This document shows positions 11,201 through 21,196 of a stretch of 62,973 bases of DNA, one piece after another. The position numbers and the translations under genes are program-made. The DNA is from Falciphora oryzae (Eukaryota; Ascomycota; Sordariomycetes; Magnaporthales; Magnaporthaceae), in contig JNVV01000047.1 in the NCBI GenBank assembly GCA_000733355.1, forward strand, positions 1 through 62,973, in the 5' to 3' direction. The notes under the pieces are model-generated. The model had not been told where the DNA came from, made no database searches, and saw only the letters and a list, made by a program, of their open reading frames with translations. Position 1 is the first letter of the stretch; every line of letters starts with the position of its first letter.

Positions 11201-11926
11201 GTATTCGACGGCGAAGCGGAAGGGGGCCGGATGGGCCTCCGTAAAGCCGTTCGGAGCTTCCGCAACTGCACTTTCCACTTGTGCCTCGATAACACCTCGG
11301 CGGCTAACGGCTTTTTAAATACGGCCCCCGACAGTTTACAAGGAGCTTTTAAAAAGGTTTATTACTTTATAGACGAACACCGGGTTCACGTCCGTTGGTC
11401 CCCGGGCCACACGGGAATCCCCGGGAACGAAGAGGCCGACGCCGAAGCAAAATTGAGATCGGCTTTGCCGATACCCTAACACTCCAAGCCAACGGTGGCC
11501 GGAGTAAAGGCTTTAGGCCGGAAAATGGCCCGGGACGCCCGGGATGCATGGTTTGGGGATAACCTCCCAACATGGTATAGGGCTATAGGCCTCCCGCCGG
11601 CTCCACGGCCCGCACCTGAAGCTTTACAACCACACCGGAAAGTGTTACAGCGGCTAATAGCCGCACGCACAGGGCACGGGAATTTCGACTGGTACCACCG
11701 AAAGTTCCAGCACGAAAACGACAACCCGTGCCGTTCTGGAAAAAACAAGTCCCCCTCCGACCCCGTATTTTGCAAGCTAGCTAGGGCGGCAGAAAATAAA
11801 TGGCCTACAGCGAACCCCTCCCCGGCCTTCGATAGGCCCGGGTACTGGAAACGGCTACTGCAAAAGCCTTTCCTTTTTGCCTCGTTCGTCGAGGCTACCA
11901 ACTATTTCACTATCGCCGGGCGATAG
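8223..11926 (+). pseudogene. LINE ORF2: endonuclease-reverse transcriptase-RNase H
   Basis: One reading frame is followed from 8223 despite stops at 8319 (TAG), 9147 (TAA), 9462 (TAG) and 10287 (TAG). It shifts frame near 10670 and has another stop at 11477. Endonuclease: VVLMQEPP, IIAGDFNAGSPAWDP, TNSDHRTIRIEI. Reverse transcriptase: KSYRPIALLPCLGKGLERL, MDVQGAFDAV (motif A), LPQGSPASPVLF, RYGYADDISI (catalytic). RNase H: VYSDGSKAENGAVGYGW, LCLDNTSAANGF, VRWSPGHTGIPGNEEADAE. The C-terminal part has AARTGHGNFDWYHRKF and a short Cys-containing tail ending at 11926. The enzyme would nick the target and prime reverse transcription in the nucleus. As written it cannot make a full-length protein. 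Confidence 0.85.
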
Positions 11927-12031
11927 TAACGGGCTTTAAAAGCCCAAACACAACCCTTTACTTTTCCCTTTGTACCTTTTTCCTTTGTACTATTAGGACC
12001 AACAGTTGGCTCGTTAGTCCCCCGCACTTCC

Positions 12032-12366
12032 GGCCGGGCCCAGGGGAGGTCCCGAGGACCCCCCCGCCCAAACCCGGCCTTACCCCTTTTCCGGCACACC
12101 CGCCGGCCGACAGCATTACTACCACCCGCAGCGCTTTACAACGCCCCGGCGTCTTTACGCCCTACTGCCGATTGCCCGCTTACTAATAAAGAGCGCCGGA
12201 ATGCGGCCCGACCTCCGTGTGCCTTCGGGTTTAATTTGTTAGCCGCCTTGATAGCAACATGTAGCCTAGTGTTAAGCTTAGGTAGCGCTAGCACGTCATA
12301 TGCCCCTTGGGAGGCAGGGACTGGTAGATCCCGACTTACTGATGTTAAATATACTCTCTCTCTCTC
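12032..12366 (+). repeat. Direct repeat, right copy: second LINE 5' end
   Basis: A second copy of the LINE 5' region directly after the first element's 3' end. It includes the start of the ORF1-like frame (VLSLGSASTSYAPWEAG, with GTG where the left copy has ATG) and a short CT tract. No ORF2 follows, so this copy is 3'-truncated, the reverse of usual LINE truncation. Confidence 0.8.
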
Positions 12367-12548
12367 CCCCCCCCCTAGCGCGCCGCCTAGCGTCACCACG
12401 AGCGACAAGACCACGGATGACAACCCTTCAGGTGAGTGGGGCGTCTTGATGACCCCAAAACCGGCAAGAAGATCTACGCGGGCGACCACTTTACCATTAA
12501 CTAGTATTGTTTCCTTTATCTTTGATGCATTTGCAGCGTTCACGAAGC

Positions 12549-12838
12549 TTTTTTTTTTTTTTTTTTTTTTTTCTAAATTCGGAAATGAAAAAAAGGGAAA
12601 AGGCGGCAGAACTAGCTTAGGGGTGGAACGGGGCCACCATGGTGCGATCACCACCGTGTGTATTAAACACTATATATTGCGTTGGGCATCGACCATTTTC
12701 GGCTAGTAATGTACAGGATGCAAAGTATTTAATTGGAAAGGGAGTCGAGCCTGCGTCGCTCGGGCGTCCCTCTCTGGGTTCGAGACCCGCTGGGACTAGC
12801 CTCGTCGCTCGAGCCGTCAAGAAAGCATCAAAGATAAC
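12549..12838 (-). mobile_element. Candidate tRNA-derived SINE, minus strand
   Basis: A run of 24 T (12549-12572) would be a poly(A) tail on the minus strand. About 200 bp upstream on that strand (about 12765-12790) lies a box-B-like GGTCTCGAACCC (plus strand GGGTTCGAGACC), as in pol III promoters. The unit is bracketed by an inverted TTATCTTTGATGC (12518-12530) and GCATCAAAGATAA (about 12826-12838). No full tRNA fold can be drawn. An alternative is a chance T-tract next to unrelated DNA. Confidence 0.3.
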
Positions 12839-12929
12839 AGCATATTTCCCCCCGGCGCCGGCGGAACCGGGAGGAAGCCCGGAGGGGCCCGGCGTTAGCG
12901 TCGGGCCCTTCGGGAGTGGGGTTAAGCTT

Positions 12930-13626
12930 TTAATGTGGAGGGGGGTTTGGGCTGGCCGGCCGAGAGGGGGTTGGGCTGGCCAGCAGAATGGTGGTTGGGC
13001 TGGCCGGCCGAGAGAGGGTTGGGCTGGCCGGCCGAGAGGGGGGTAGGTTTCCATCGCCTAGCACATCCGGCTGTCGACACCGCTGGCAGCCCCGACAGTG
13101 GTGGCGTGTGCCGCTCAATGGAGATTTGCAAAAGTGGGGAACCCCGAGACGGCATCTCCAACAGCCGCCGTCGCATTGCTTGTAGGCTTTTGTAATCCGG
13201 CGGTAGCCTGCCCAAAAAGTAAAAATGACGCCGAAAACACCAGGCAGGAGGATGAGAAGTAGGTATCGGTAGTCGAACGTTTTGGGCACTGTCCAAATGG
13301 TGTGAGCGGTAGGCCGTCTCCAAAAAGGCCCAAGTACCTATGGATTAATATCCTGGTGATTTGGGTGACTTACGCGGCTGGCCGGGGGGGATAGGAAGGT
13401 CTGCGGGTCGTTAGGGAACACTGCTAACTATGGTACGAAATGGGCGGGATGGAAGGACATTCACGCTACCTTCTTTTCTGGGGAGCACGGTCGGGAGCAC
13501 GATCTCGACCTTCCCGTTAGCGCCCGTATTTACGGGGCCTTGGATCACCACGCTCGTCGTCGACGGTCTAGCGACCACACCCGACATTTGGAGGAAGAGG
13601 AAAACGAAGGTCAAATTCCAGGCCAT
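12930..13626 (-). CDS. Small secreted/membrane protein with Pro-rich repeats (two exons)
   Basis: Proposed exon 1 is 13626-13429, intron 13338-13428 (91 bp, GTTAGC..CATAG), exon 2 is 13337-12930, giving 201 aa in frame. ATG 13626 lies in GCACCATGG and follows an AT-rich CATAAATAGAG about 80 bp upstream. Residues 1-20 form a signal-like hydrophobic segment (MAWNLTFVFLFLQMSGVVA). Exon 2 has a membrane span (YLLLILLPGVFGVIFTFWAGY), then a Cys-rich stretch (CDGGCWRC, HHCRGCQRC) and about four copies of an 8-residue P-S-R-P-A-S-P unit coded by 24-bp repeats. The family is unknown. Reading exon 1 alone as a 71-aa secreted protein is the main alternative. Confidence 0.4.
12942..13041. repeat. 24-bp tandem repeat, about four units
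   Basis: The unit is roughly GGTTGGGCTGGCCGGCCGAG plus four bases, with one divergent copy. The period is a multiple of three, and on the minus strand it encodes the Ser/Pro/Arg-rich C-terminal repeats of the 12930-13626 gene. Confidence 0.8.
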
Positions 13627-13766
13627 GGTGCCGTCCGAAAGGCACCTAAAGCGGGGAACGACTAGGGATCTTAACCCTCCCCCGATTTTCAGCAAGCCCA
13701 GCTATCTCTATTTATGCTTGCAATCTTCGGCTTATAAAGCTTGTGCAAAGTTTTTCAAAAACCTTG

Positions 13767-14060
13767 TGTATTACAAGGGGATTAAGGATAGCTTTAAGAG
13801 GGATGGATTTTATTAGATGCTAATAATTGTTCATGATTTTAAAGAGATGCTTGAGGAAGCAGAATCTCCTCGAGGGGTCTATAATGGTCGGCCACCATTA
13901 TATAAGCCGTCCGGTGGCCCGTGCCTAGGGTACAAGTTGGTTGTACCCTGCAGTCCTCGGTCCTCGGCGTTTGGCATCAAGGACTTTAAGCACTATTTAG
14001 GACTTCCCCGCTTCCCGGATGCGGTACCCGGGACCCCTCATCGGAGGTCCCCGTGTGACA
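13767..14060 (-). mobile_element. Degenerate solo LTR related to family A
   Basis: Starts TGTATTACAAGGGG and ends CCGTGTGACA, like the family-A LTRs in the same orientation, and shares AAGAGATGCTTGAGGAAG with them. It has a different TATA context (CATTATATAAGCC). The half near 14060 is unrelated to A and C apart from the terminus. No 5-bp TSD is visible (CCTTG versus GTGTG), so it is old or rearranged. Confidence 0.7.
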
Positions 14061-14355
14061 GTGTGTGGCTCCCGTTAGTGCCAGCGAGGCGTGTTTAGTG
14101 GTAAACTCCGGTGATGGCCGACATCACACGCCGGGTTGCATATCCAACCTATTATGTATATAGGCATTTTAGCCACATCACACCGCCTCCGTGCCAGCTC
14201 CGGCGATTGGTTAAATTTCCTAGCCCGGCGAATGTACCCTTTTTCCACCACACTCTAATAAAGAAGAAAAACAACCGAATAAAGATGGGAGATAACTTGG
14301 AGCAAAGGTCCGAGGCGCGGCCTTATTCCTCGACACCGCAACACGCACCACCGAA

Positions 14356-15528
14356 ATGCCCCTGTTTTCGGCATCCCTATTGCGCTCCCTCGTTCTGCTC
14401 GACGCCGGTGTGGCAGCACTCGACTCCTACTCCAAATGGTCGTCCATCGTCCCGTCGAACTATCTGTACGCCGGCGTCACCGCGTGCGCGAAGCGATGCC
14501 TGGCCGAGGTTGACACGCAGCTGGGCTGCTGGAGCTGCGGCTGTGTCTGCTCCGAGAACACCCCGGGCATGAACTTCGCCAATGGCATTCGTTACCTATC
14601 GGATTGCGCACGCGGCGCGTGCCCCTCCTCCGAGGCCGCGGCCGCCGAGGCTTCGGTGCAGAGCGCGTTCGAGGGCCTGTGCGGCGTGTCGTATTATAAT
14701 ACCACACCCTCGGCGGTTGTGACGACGATCCTCACGGGCGGGAGGAGTATTGTAACTACGACGATGACGGTGGGGGCGGCGCCGCCCACCCCCAGCTTCA
14801 ACGGCAAGCCGAACCTAGACTGTGAGACCGCACCTAGAGATGTGAACTGCTTGCTGATAGCTAGGGTGTTTGCCGGTGCAGCGGAGAATCCAGTCAAGAT
14901 CGACGAGCCCGAGTCGGCGTACAACAAACTCGACCCGTGCGTCCGCTGGGTGCTGAACGTCTGCAAGGGCAAGGGGGACGACCCTAAGACGAACTGCTAC
15001 CCGCGCCCAGAGTTCCAGGGGGCCAGCCAGGGCACGGGGCCGCTGGTGTGGAAGGGGCTGGGCGCTTTCCTGAGCTGCTCCGACTCCGAGTGCGTCTGCT
15101 CCGCCTCGGGGGACCGGTTCCTCGCGTCGGGGCAAAAGTTTTACGAAAAGGCGGACTACTACTGCAGCATCGGGGTTCCCTACCAGGGCAAGCCACCGGG
15201 GGAGAACGAGGCCTTCACCGACACGATGAACATGATTACCGACTACTGCTCGGCCAAGGGTAATATCCTATCCAAATGGATGGTTACGGTGTTTGGCAGC
15301 TCCAAGGAAACAGGTATGTCTCCTCTCATATCTATGTTTTATAGTGACCTCTTCCTGTTTCGTAGGTTTGCCCAGGTTGACAAAGGTTGGTCCCCAATTA
15401 CCCACGTACTAGGATTGACCACAGAGTCGAAAATCGCGATCGCTTCCGGCGTTATCAGCCTCGTAGGGGTAGCCTCTGGTATCTTTTTTGGGTATTGGTC
15501 GATATGGAGGCAACCGCCTGGGAAATGA
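14356..15528 (+). CDS. Cys-rich CFEM-like membrane-anchored surface protein
   Basis: Exon 1 is 14356-15313, intron 15314-15412 (99 bp, GTATGT..TACTAG), exon 2 is 15413-15528, giving 357 aa. Splicing joins ETG to LTTESKIAIA, the usual lead-in to a fungal C-terminal membrane span, and removes an unlikely insert. The intron length is a multiple of three, so retention would add 33 residues without a frameshift. A signal-like N-terminus (residues 1-21) is followed by a domain with CAKRC, CWSCGCVC, CARGAC and a closing Cys, resembling CFEM spacing. A second Cys-rich block has CVRWVLNVC, CSDSECVC, YYCSIG and DYCSAKG. The C-terminus is one membrane helix (IAIASGVISLVGVASGIFFGY). Upstream there is a TATA-like TATGTATATAGG near 14150. 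A wall/membrane location is inferred; the partner is unknown. Confidence 0.75.
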   Translation: MPLFSASLLRSLVLLDAGVAALDSYSKWSSIVPSNYLYAGVTACAKRCLAEVDTQLGCWSCGCVCSENTPGMNFANGIRYLSDCARGACPSSEAAAAEASVQSAFEGLCGVSYYNTTPSAVVTTILTGGRSIVTTTMTVGAAPPTPSFNGKPNLDCETAPRDVNCLLIARVFAGAAENPVKIDEPESAYNKLDPCVRWVLNVCKGKGDDPKTNCYPRPEFQGASQGTGPLVWKGLGAFLSCSDSECVCSASGDRFLASGQKFYEKADYYCSIGVPYQGKPPGENEAFTDTMNMITDYCSAKGNILSKWMVTVFGSSKETGMSPLISMFYSDLFLFRRFAQVDKGWSPITHVLGLTTESKIAIASGVISLVGVASGIFFGYWSIWRQPPGK

Positions 15529-15958
15529 GTCCTTTTATTATCAAGCTGGTGCGAAGGGGTGAAAAACTTCCCTAGCTACAGCAATTTTACCAGCGTATCT
15601 GCAAGCGCAATTATCATCTACATATTCATTCTACCGTTTTGTCTAGAAAGACCTCGGTGCCTCTGCCTTTTCAAGGAAACATTATGGTATCACGAAAACA
15701 CTAGCACCTCGAAGCTCGTTTTGTGGGGTATAAAATAGCAATGCGCCCTAGCACCCGTGGAAGGGCAAAGGTAAAAAAGATATAGGATACGTTCAAGCCT
15801 CGTCCCCCTTCAACTTAGCAGTGGTTGGAGTTCTCTTAAAAGCTTGGCCAAGCCTAATGGCGAGTTTCTTAAGTGGTGTCGGCTTCTTCGGCCGTGAGGG
15901 CTCAACGGGTTCCGGTATTGCTTCTAATGCGAATTAGTGCTACAATACTTGCAGCACG
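15529..15958. other. Convergent intergenic region
   Basis: Lies between two convergent genes. No coding frame, RNA gene or repeat is recognised. It probably holds both 3' UTRs. Confidence 0.5.
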
Positions 15959-18900
15959 TTATGAATAAGAAATAGTCATACCTTGTGGCTGCTTTAAAGA
16001 CTGTATGTTCCGCAGGACGGTTTGGCATTTCGGATGGGGTGGACCTAAAGCGCGTTCGAAGCCCTGCAGCGTGCGCTCGTACAAGGCCTCGGCTTCGGCG
16101 AGCCGGCCCTGATCTTTATAAAGGAGGGCCAGGTTGCCGACGGTGTTGAGCGTCGACGTGTGGTCCGGCCCGAGCGCCTTTTCGTAGCCCTGCAGCGCGC
16201 GCTCGTATAAGGCCTCGGCTTCGGCGAGCCGGCCCTGATTAGAGTAAAGGTTGGCCAGGTTGCCGACGGTGTTGAGCGTCGACGTGTGGTCCGGCCCAAG
16301 CGCCTTTTCGTAGCCCTGCAGCGCGCGCTCGTATAGGGCTTCGGCTTCGGCGAGCCGGCCCTGATTAGAGTAGAGGTTAGCCAGGTCGTGGACGGTGGTA
16401 AGCGTTAACGTGTGGTCCGGCCCGAGCGCCTTTTCGTAGCCTTGTAGCGCGCGCTCGTATAGGGCTTCGGCTTCAGCGAGCCGGCCCTGATCAGAGTAGA
16501 GGTTGGCCAGGCCGTAGACGGTGGTAAGCGTCGACGTGTGGTCCGGCCCGAGCGCCTTTTCGTGGCCTTGCAGCGCGCGCTCGTATAGGGCTTCGGCCTC
16601 AGCGAGCCGGCCCTGATCAGAGTAGAGGCGGGCCAGGTTGTGCATTGCAGCCGCCGCTACCGCTATATTATCGAAGCTCCGTCCACCTTCGTCGACCTTG
16701 TTAACTTCTTTTATCCACCACGAACACCTCTCTGCATGCGGGAGAAGTCGCTGCTGCAGCACCCAATAGTCCTTGGTGGTACTGGTGGGTACCAGCGACC
16801 CAACTATCGCCGTCGCCAGCTGCAAGAACTCTCTCCTTTCGTGGTCGTTTTGTATGCGCGTAGCCCACCGGTGTACCACAGGATGCATTATATAGCTTCC
16901 CTGTACAGACTCCCGAGCTTCAATCATCGAGTAGCGGAGCAGCAGTCGAATTGCATCCATAAACCCGATCTCGCTGCAGGCCATCCCATAAAGCCAGGTC
17001 GGATGCCCTTCTTGATCCGCAGCTGCTTGCACCAAACCGTGCCACAGGTCTTTATTATCGAGGAAGGCCCAAAGCCGGATTAGGTTTGCCGCACTCTCAT
17101 TTCTTGCCTCGACCGCATTGAACGATATTGTCCATGTCGTTCCCACGCTTCGTTGTTCGTAGCCCATCAGCGAGCCACTCTCTTCCGACTTCATTAGGTC
17201 GTCCCACTGCTCTTGATAGAGCCTAACGTATGACGCCATGTCGAGCTCGGTCTCGCGGAGATACGCCGCGGCTTGTGCTAGCGCCAGGGGCAGACCGTCT
17301 AGTTGACGAAGTAGCTCTTTGCCGGCCTCGTCCATAACTGGAATTACATCAGTTTTGAATTTTATTTGTTTACGGATAGGGCTTACCTAGCTCTGCTCCA
17401 CGCCACTGCTGGAAAATGGCCTTGCCTAGCTCTCCATCGACCTTTTTCAGCTGCTTCGCATCGCCGAGCTGCGCGAGCCGCGACAGCCGTGTGGTGACCA
17501 GCACCGCCCCGTGGTCGGCAGGTAGGTACTGCTGAATGTCGTATGCGCCGGTCGCACCGCCTTGCTCATGGTCCTGGTCGACGTTATCAAAGACGAGCAG
17601 CCAGTCGACGTTATCCGGCCGCGCCAGCCACTCCATCACGTCCGCTACTATGGTGTTGAGATCGTCCTCGTTGCTGGGGACCGTCATCCTGCTCTTTTCG
17701 GGGATCTGGCCTTGCGGGATCCTTTTCGCGCAACCAGCGAGGCTTTGTCGCAGCCGGTCCTCCGACCTGCCGTCCAACCAAAAGGCCGAGCTGAACGTGG
17801 CCTGATGGCGTCGCGCAAAATCGACGGCCAGTTGTGTCTTACCGATCCCCCCGAGTCCATGCAGGACAAATACCCGTTGTCGCGTTTGCCCCGAGCGGGG
17901 CCGCGGAAGGAGGCATCGTTCGAGCTCGGCCGCGTCGGATGGTCTGCTGACGAAGTTGTTTGATCCGGGGATGCCGTGTAGGCTGAATGGGGTTCGGTAG
18001 CGGCCAGCATCTGATCACATAGCGTTAGTCAATACGAATTGACGTTATTAAAAAACGACGGATTTAATTTACGGAATAGCTACACTAACATTCTCGCACC
18101 GCCAGATTGTTTGCGCACGCCTTCATCTGCTTGAACACAGCTTGGGATTCGACATAACGCCGCGTCGCTGCCGCAATCTCGTTCTTCTTTTTGGACTCCT
18201 CGAGCCCGATGTCCTCGAGCCCGCGATCGACGTTGAAGCGGTAGTAGCGCCCTTCGTCGTCTAAGCTTGACTTGTCGCGGTGGAACTGCTGCGCCGTCTT
18301 TTCCGTCTCTGTCGCGAGGTTTTTGAGCGTGGCCCAAATTCCGAGGGCGTCGTCGCGCACGGGCTCGAGGCTTGGCACGCCCGTCCCGATCGATACCAGG
18401 AGTCGGAGCTTGTGCTGCAGCTGGTCCCCCCAGACATCCTGGGCCTGATGCCACACCGCATACACAGGGTTGTTCGCGCCCAACGCGCCGTCGACGAATT
18501 CTTCGCCGAAGGGGCCGATGGCAATAGGGTCGAAAAAGGTTGTGGCAGCGGACGTGGCGCGGCAGGCCTGCCATATCGTCGTCGATTCGAGAAGGTCCGA
18601 GTCGTCGCTACGCGGAGAGCGGTAGCTGGCTAGGCAGACCGTGTCGCCGGTCTGTTTGCTCGTCGCGCAGACGAAGCTGACGGGGTTAGCGCGCGTCGAG
18701 CAAAAAGACGACTTGAACTTACACCCTGCATGGCGCTTCATCGTCCTTAAGGAGCGCATCCTCGCCGAAACCGCGATCTCGGAGGATCTCCTTGATGACG
18801 CGTTCCAGCTCGGCCGCATCGAACCGGCCTTGAAGCTTGCCCTTAATGTTGACCCGGTGGCCCTTCTTTTCGAACACCCTGTCCGAAAGCGACGTGTAGG

Positions 18901-19117
18901 CGGCGATGCATTCGTCGACGGTCATCCGCAGGCGGCCGAGCATGATCGCGATGAGGCCGCCGGTGCTGGTGCCGCCGATCAGGTCGAAGTAGTCGCAGGG
19001 CTTGGGCGGAGACGCGAGGTCGACGGCGGCCATCAGCCTGCGGAGGATCATCAGCGACGACAGGCCGCGCACGCCGCCGCCGTCGAGGGCGAGCAGGCGG
19101 ATGTGGTCGCCAGGCAT
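15959..19117 (-). CDS. Patatin-NB-ARC-TPR protein (fungal NLR-like receptor)
   Basis: Four exons fit exactly (2985 nt, 994 aa): 19117-18723, 18676-18090, 18010-17387, 17337-15959, with introns of 46, 79 and 49 bp (GTAAGT..CAG, GTTAGT..CAG with GACTAAC, GTAAGC..CAG). Residues 1-327 form a patatin phospholipase: DGGGVRG (12-18), GTSTGG with Ser51, and a later DGALGANNP Asp. The central NB-ARC has P-loop GLGGIGKTQLA (about 377-387), Walker B WLLVFDNVD, VLVTTR and GLPLALAQAA. The C-terminus has five nearly identical 42-residue TPR units (GRLAEAEALYERALQG..LGPDHTSTL). All catalytic and nucleotide-binding motifs are kept and there is no stop. The architecture matches Neurospora PLP-1, which monitors the SNARE SEC-9 in allorecognition death. 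A role in recognition-triggered cell death is inferred. The promoter runs into an N gap. Confidence 0.9.
16040..16640 (-). repeat. 126-bp tandem repeats encoding TPR units
   Basis: Five adjacent 126-bp units differ by only a few bases, e.g. the recurring block GAGCCGGCCCTGAT and GTGTGGTCCGGCCC. Near-identity at DNA level suggests recent duplication or gene conversion, so unit number probably varies between strains. Confidence 0.85.
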
Positions 19118-19900
19118 TGCGGGCTGTCTTTAGAACGGCACGACAGCCGGGCTGGGGCTGGGGGTTGGTAAGGGGGTATGGAGGTTTTGGCCGAGACAGC
19201 TGAAGTTGGGAGACGNNNNNNNNNNNNNNNNNNNNNNNNNNNNNNNNNNNNNNNNNNNNNNNNNNNNNNNNNNNNNNNNNNNNNNNNNNNNNNNNNNNNN
19301 NNNNNNNNNNNNNNNNNNNNNNNNNNNNNNNNNNNNNNNNNNNNNNNNNNNNNNNNNNNNNNNNNNNNNNNNNNNNNNNNNNNNNNNNNNNNNNNNNNNN
19401 NNNNNNNNNNNNNNNNNNNNNNNNNNNNNNNNNNNNNNNNNNNNNNNNNNNNNNNNNNNNNNNNNNNNNNNNNNNNNNNNNNNNNNNNNNNNNNNNNNNN
19501 NNNNNNNNNNNNNNNNNNNNNNNNNNNNNNNNNNNNNNNNNNNNNNNNNNNNNNNNNNNNNNNNNNNNNNNNNNNNNNNNNNNNNNNNNNNNNNNNNNNN
19601 NNNNNNNNNNNNNNNNNNNNNNNNNNNNNNNNNNCTTGTTGGCGCCCGAGATCCAGGCTCAGCCGCCGCCACCTTCTGCACGTCGTTCGCGGCGTCCATC
19701 CATTTGCTCGTCATGTAGCCGCGCTCGCTCTTTGGCGAATCATGGACGGGACAACGCTGTCTCGAAACGCAGCCACGTTGTCCAATGGGCGGGCGTGTCA
19801 TCGTTTTTCTTTTGGGCGAGGACATTGGATAGCACACAACACAGGAGACCGTCATTTGCTGCTGTCTAGGTAGATAGCTAGGTAGTCCAAGTGGTCAGAC
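19118..19900. other. Intergenic region with assembly gap
   Basis: Positions 19216-19634 are 419 N. The 98 bp before the gap and about 260 bp after it show no recognised gene. A minus-strand stretch after the gap reads MTSKWMDAANDVQKVAAAEP, which could be an exon of a gene hidden in the gap, but this cannot be decided. Confidence 0.5.
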
Positions 19901-21196
19901 TCATTTCCCCCAGTGGGCGTTGAAGAACTCGATAATGTCTGCCGCCATCTCCTCGGGCCTTTCGTAGGCGGCAAAATGGCCACCCTTTTCGTGCACCCGC
20001 CAGAAGGTAATATTAAAATCCTTTTCGGCCCAGCCGCGCGGCGACATGGCGAGCTCCTTGGGGAAGTGGCTGACCCCGACGGGCTGCTCGATGCGCTTCC
20101 CGAGGTCCAGCGTCGACCCAAGCGGGTTCTCGCGGTACATCAGCATGCCTGTAGTCGGGCCCGGGAAGTAGTGCAGCAGCGTAAACGTGATGAGCTCGCC
20201 ACTTGCCCACTTTTTGGCGTCGGTATCCGACCAGAGCAGCAGCTTGTCCGCCATCCAGGAGAGCATCCCGACCGGGGAGTCGTGCAGGGCGTAGCCAATG
20301 GTCCGGGGCTTGGTCGCATGCACCTGCTGGTACGCCGAATTGGTCTCGCGGAACCATTTGCCCCGGGCTAAAGCATCCCGCTCTACCTTGGTCAGTTTCT
20401 CCCACTCGGATGGGTCCTGAAGGCTCCTGCTGCCGGTGAAAAGCTGCGACGGCTGTTAGTTGCACACATATTATCCACGGTCTGGGGAAAGAAAAAAAAA
20501 AAAAAAAAGGACTGGGCCAGAGGGCGAGGTTTCCATTGATACACACGGCGAGCCGTCTAGACACGCGAGACTCACCATGTTGAGGTGGAGCGCCTTGACG
20601 CTCTCGGGGAAGAGCTGGGTGACGGTCCGCCCCACGAAGGAGCCCCAGTCGCCGCCCTGGACCACATAAGAGCCGTAGCCCAGCCTGCCCATCACCTTGT
20701 GGAAGGCCTCGGCGTGATGCCGCATCTTGAAGCCTTGTTGCCTCGGGTAGCTGGAGAAGCCGTAGCCCATGAGGCTGGGCGCCACGACGTCGAACCCGGC
20801 CTCGAGCAGCAGGGGCAGCATCGGCTGCACCTCGATAAACGAGCCGGGCCAGCCGTGGAGGAACAGCAGCGGGATGGCGCCGCCCTCCCTGGCCGACGGG
20901 GGCGCCTTGGCGTGCACGAAGTGCACCTCGACCGGGTCGAAGCCCTGGATCTCCACGAGGGTGGTAAATTGCGGCAACCGGTTTATGCGCGCCTCCTCGG
21001 CCCGCCAGTCGTATGCCGTCTGCCAGTGCTTGACCGTGTCGCGCATCAGGCCCATCGTCACGCCACCTTCCGCCTCCTCGCCCCAGACGCTGTCGGACAG
21101 GCTCTCGGGCAGCCGAGCAAGCTCCAGCTTCTTCCGGAGGAGCTCCAGCTCCGAGTCCGGGATGTGGACCTTGAACGGCTTGATTTCCTCGCTCAT
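19901..21196 (-). CDS. Epoxide hydrolase (alpha/beta hydrolase)
   Basis: Exon 1 is 21196-20576, intron 20444-20575 (132 bp, GTGAGT..CAACTAAC..GCAG, containing an 18-base homopolymer), exon 2 is 20443-19901, giving 387 aa. It starts MSEEIKPFKVHIPDSELE with the N-terminal EHN helix region. Oxyanion motif HGWPG is at 114-118, nucleophile box GGDWG at 181-185 (Asp183), and the C-terminal GGHFAAYERPE contains the catalytic His (about 363). A Glu in FPKEL sits where fungal enzymes such as Aspergillus niger EH have the charge-relay acid. The enzyme would hydrolyse epoxides to diols in the cytosol, often for detoxification or secondary metabolism. All key residues are present and the length is normal. 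It shares no obvious operon-like unit with its neighbours. Confidence 0.92.

Larger units (their letters stand above)
7475..12031 (+). mobile_element. Tad-like non-LTR retrotransposon (LINE)
   Basis: A plus-strand element with a GC-rich 5' region, an ORF1 remnant and an ORF2 that encodes, in order, an endonuclease, a reverse transcriptase with Y-A-D-D, an RNase H and a Cys/His C-terminal segment. This order is typical of the Tad/I group in fungi. It is far less RIP-altered than the Gypsy copies but has several in-frame stops and at least one frameshift. The start is set where similarity to the second 5' end (12032-12366) begins; the 3' limit is inferred the same way. No clear poly(A) is seen directly at 12031. 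Confidence 0.8.

Noticed and set aside
12745..12820. A tRNA gene suggested by GGGTTCGAGACC
   Set aside because: The arms do not form a cloverleaf and the acceptor stem is missing; kept only as a weak SINE clue.
12942..13041. CRISPR-like repeats
   Set aside because: The units are contiguous 24-mers without spacers, in a eukaryotic genome; this is a coding minisatellite.
15314..15365. A 52-bp intron using the nearer acceptor in the CFEM-like gene
   Set aside because: It shifts the frame and removes the membrane helix; the 99-bp choice restores the expected juxtamembrane motif, though both could occur.
19130..19873. Long frames across the 419-N gap
   Set aside because: The unknown bases create artificial continuity; no coding claim can be made.
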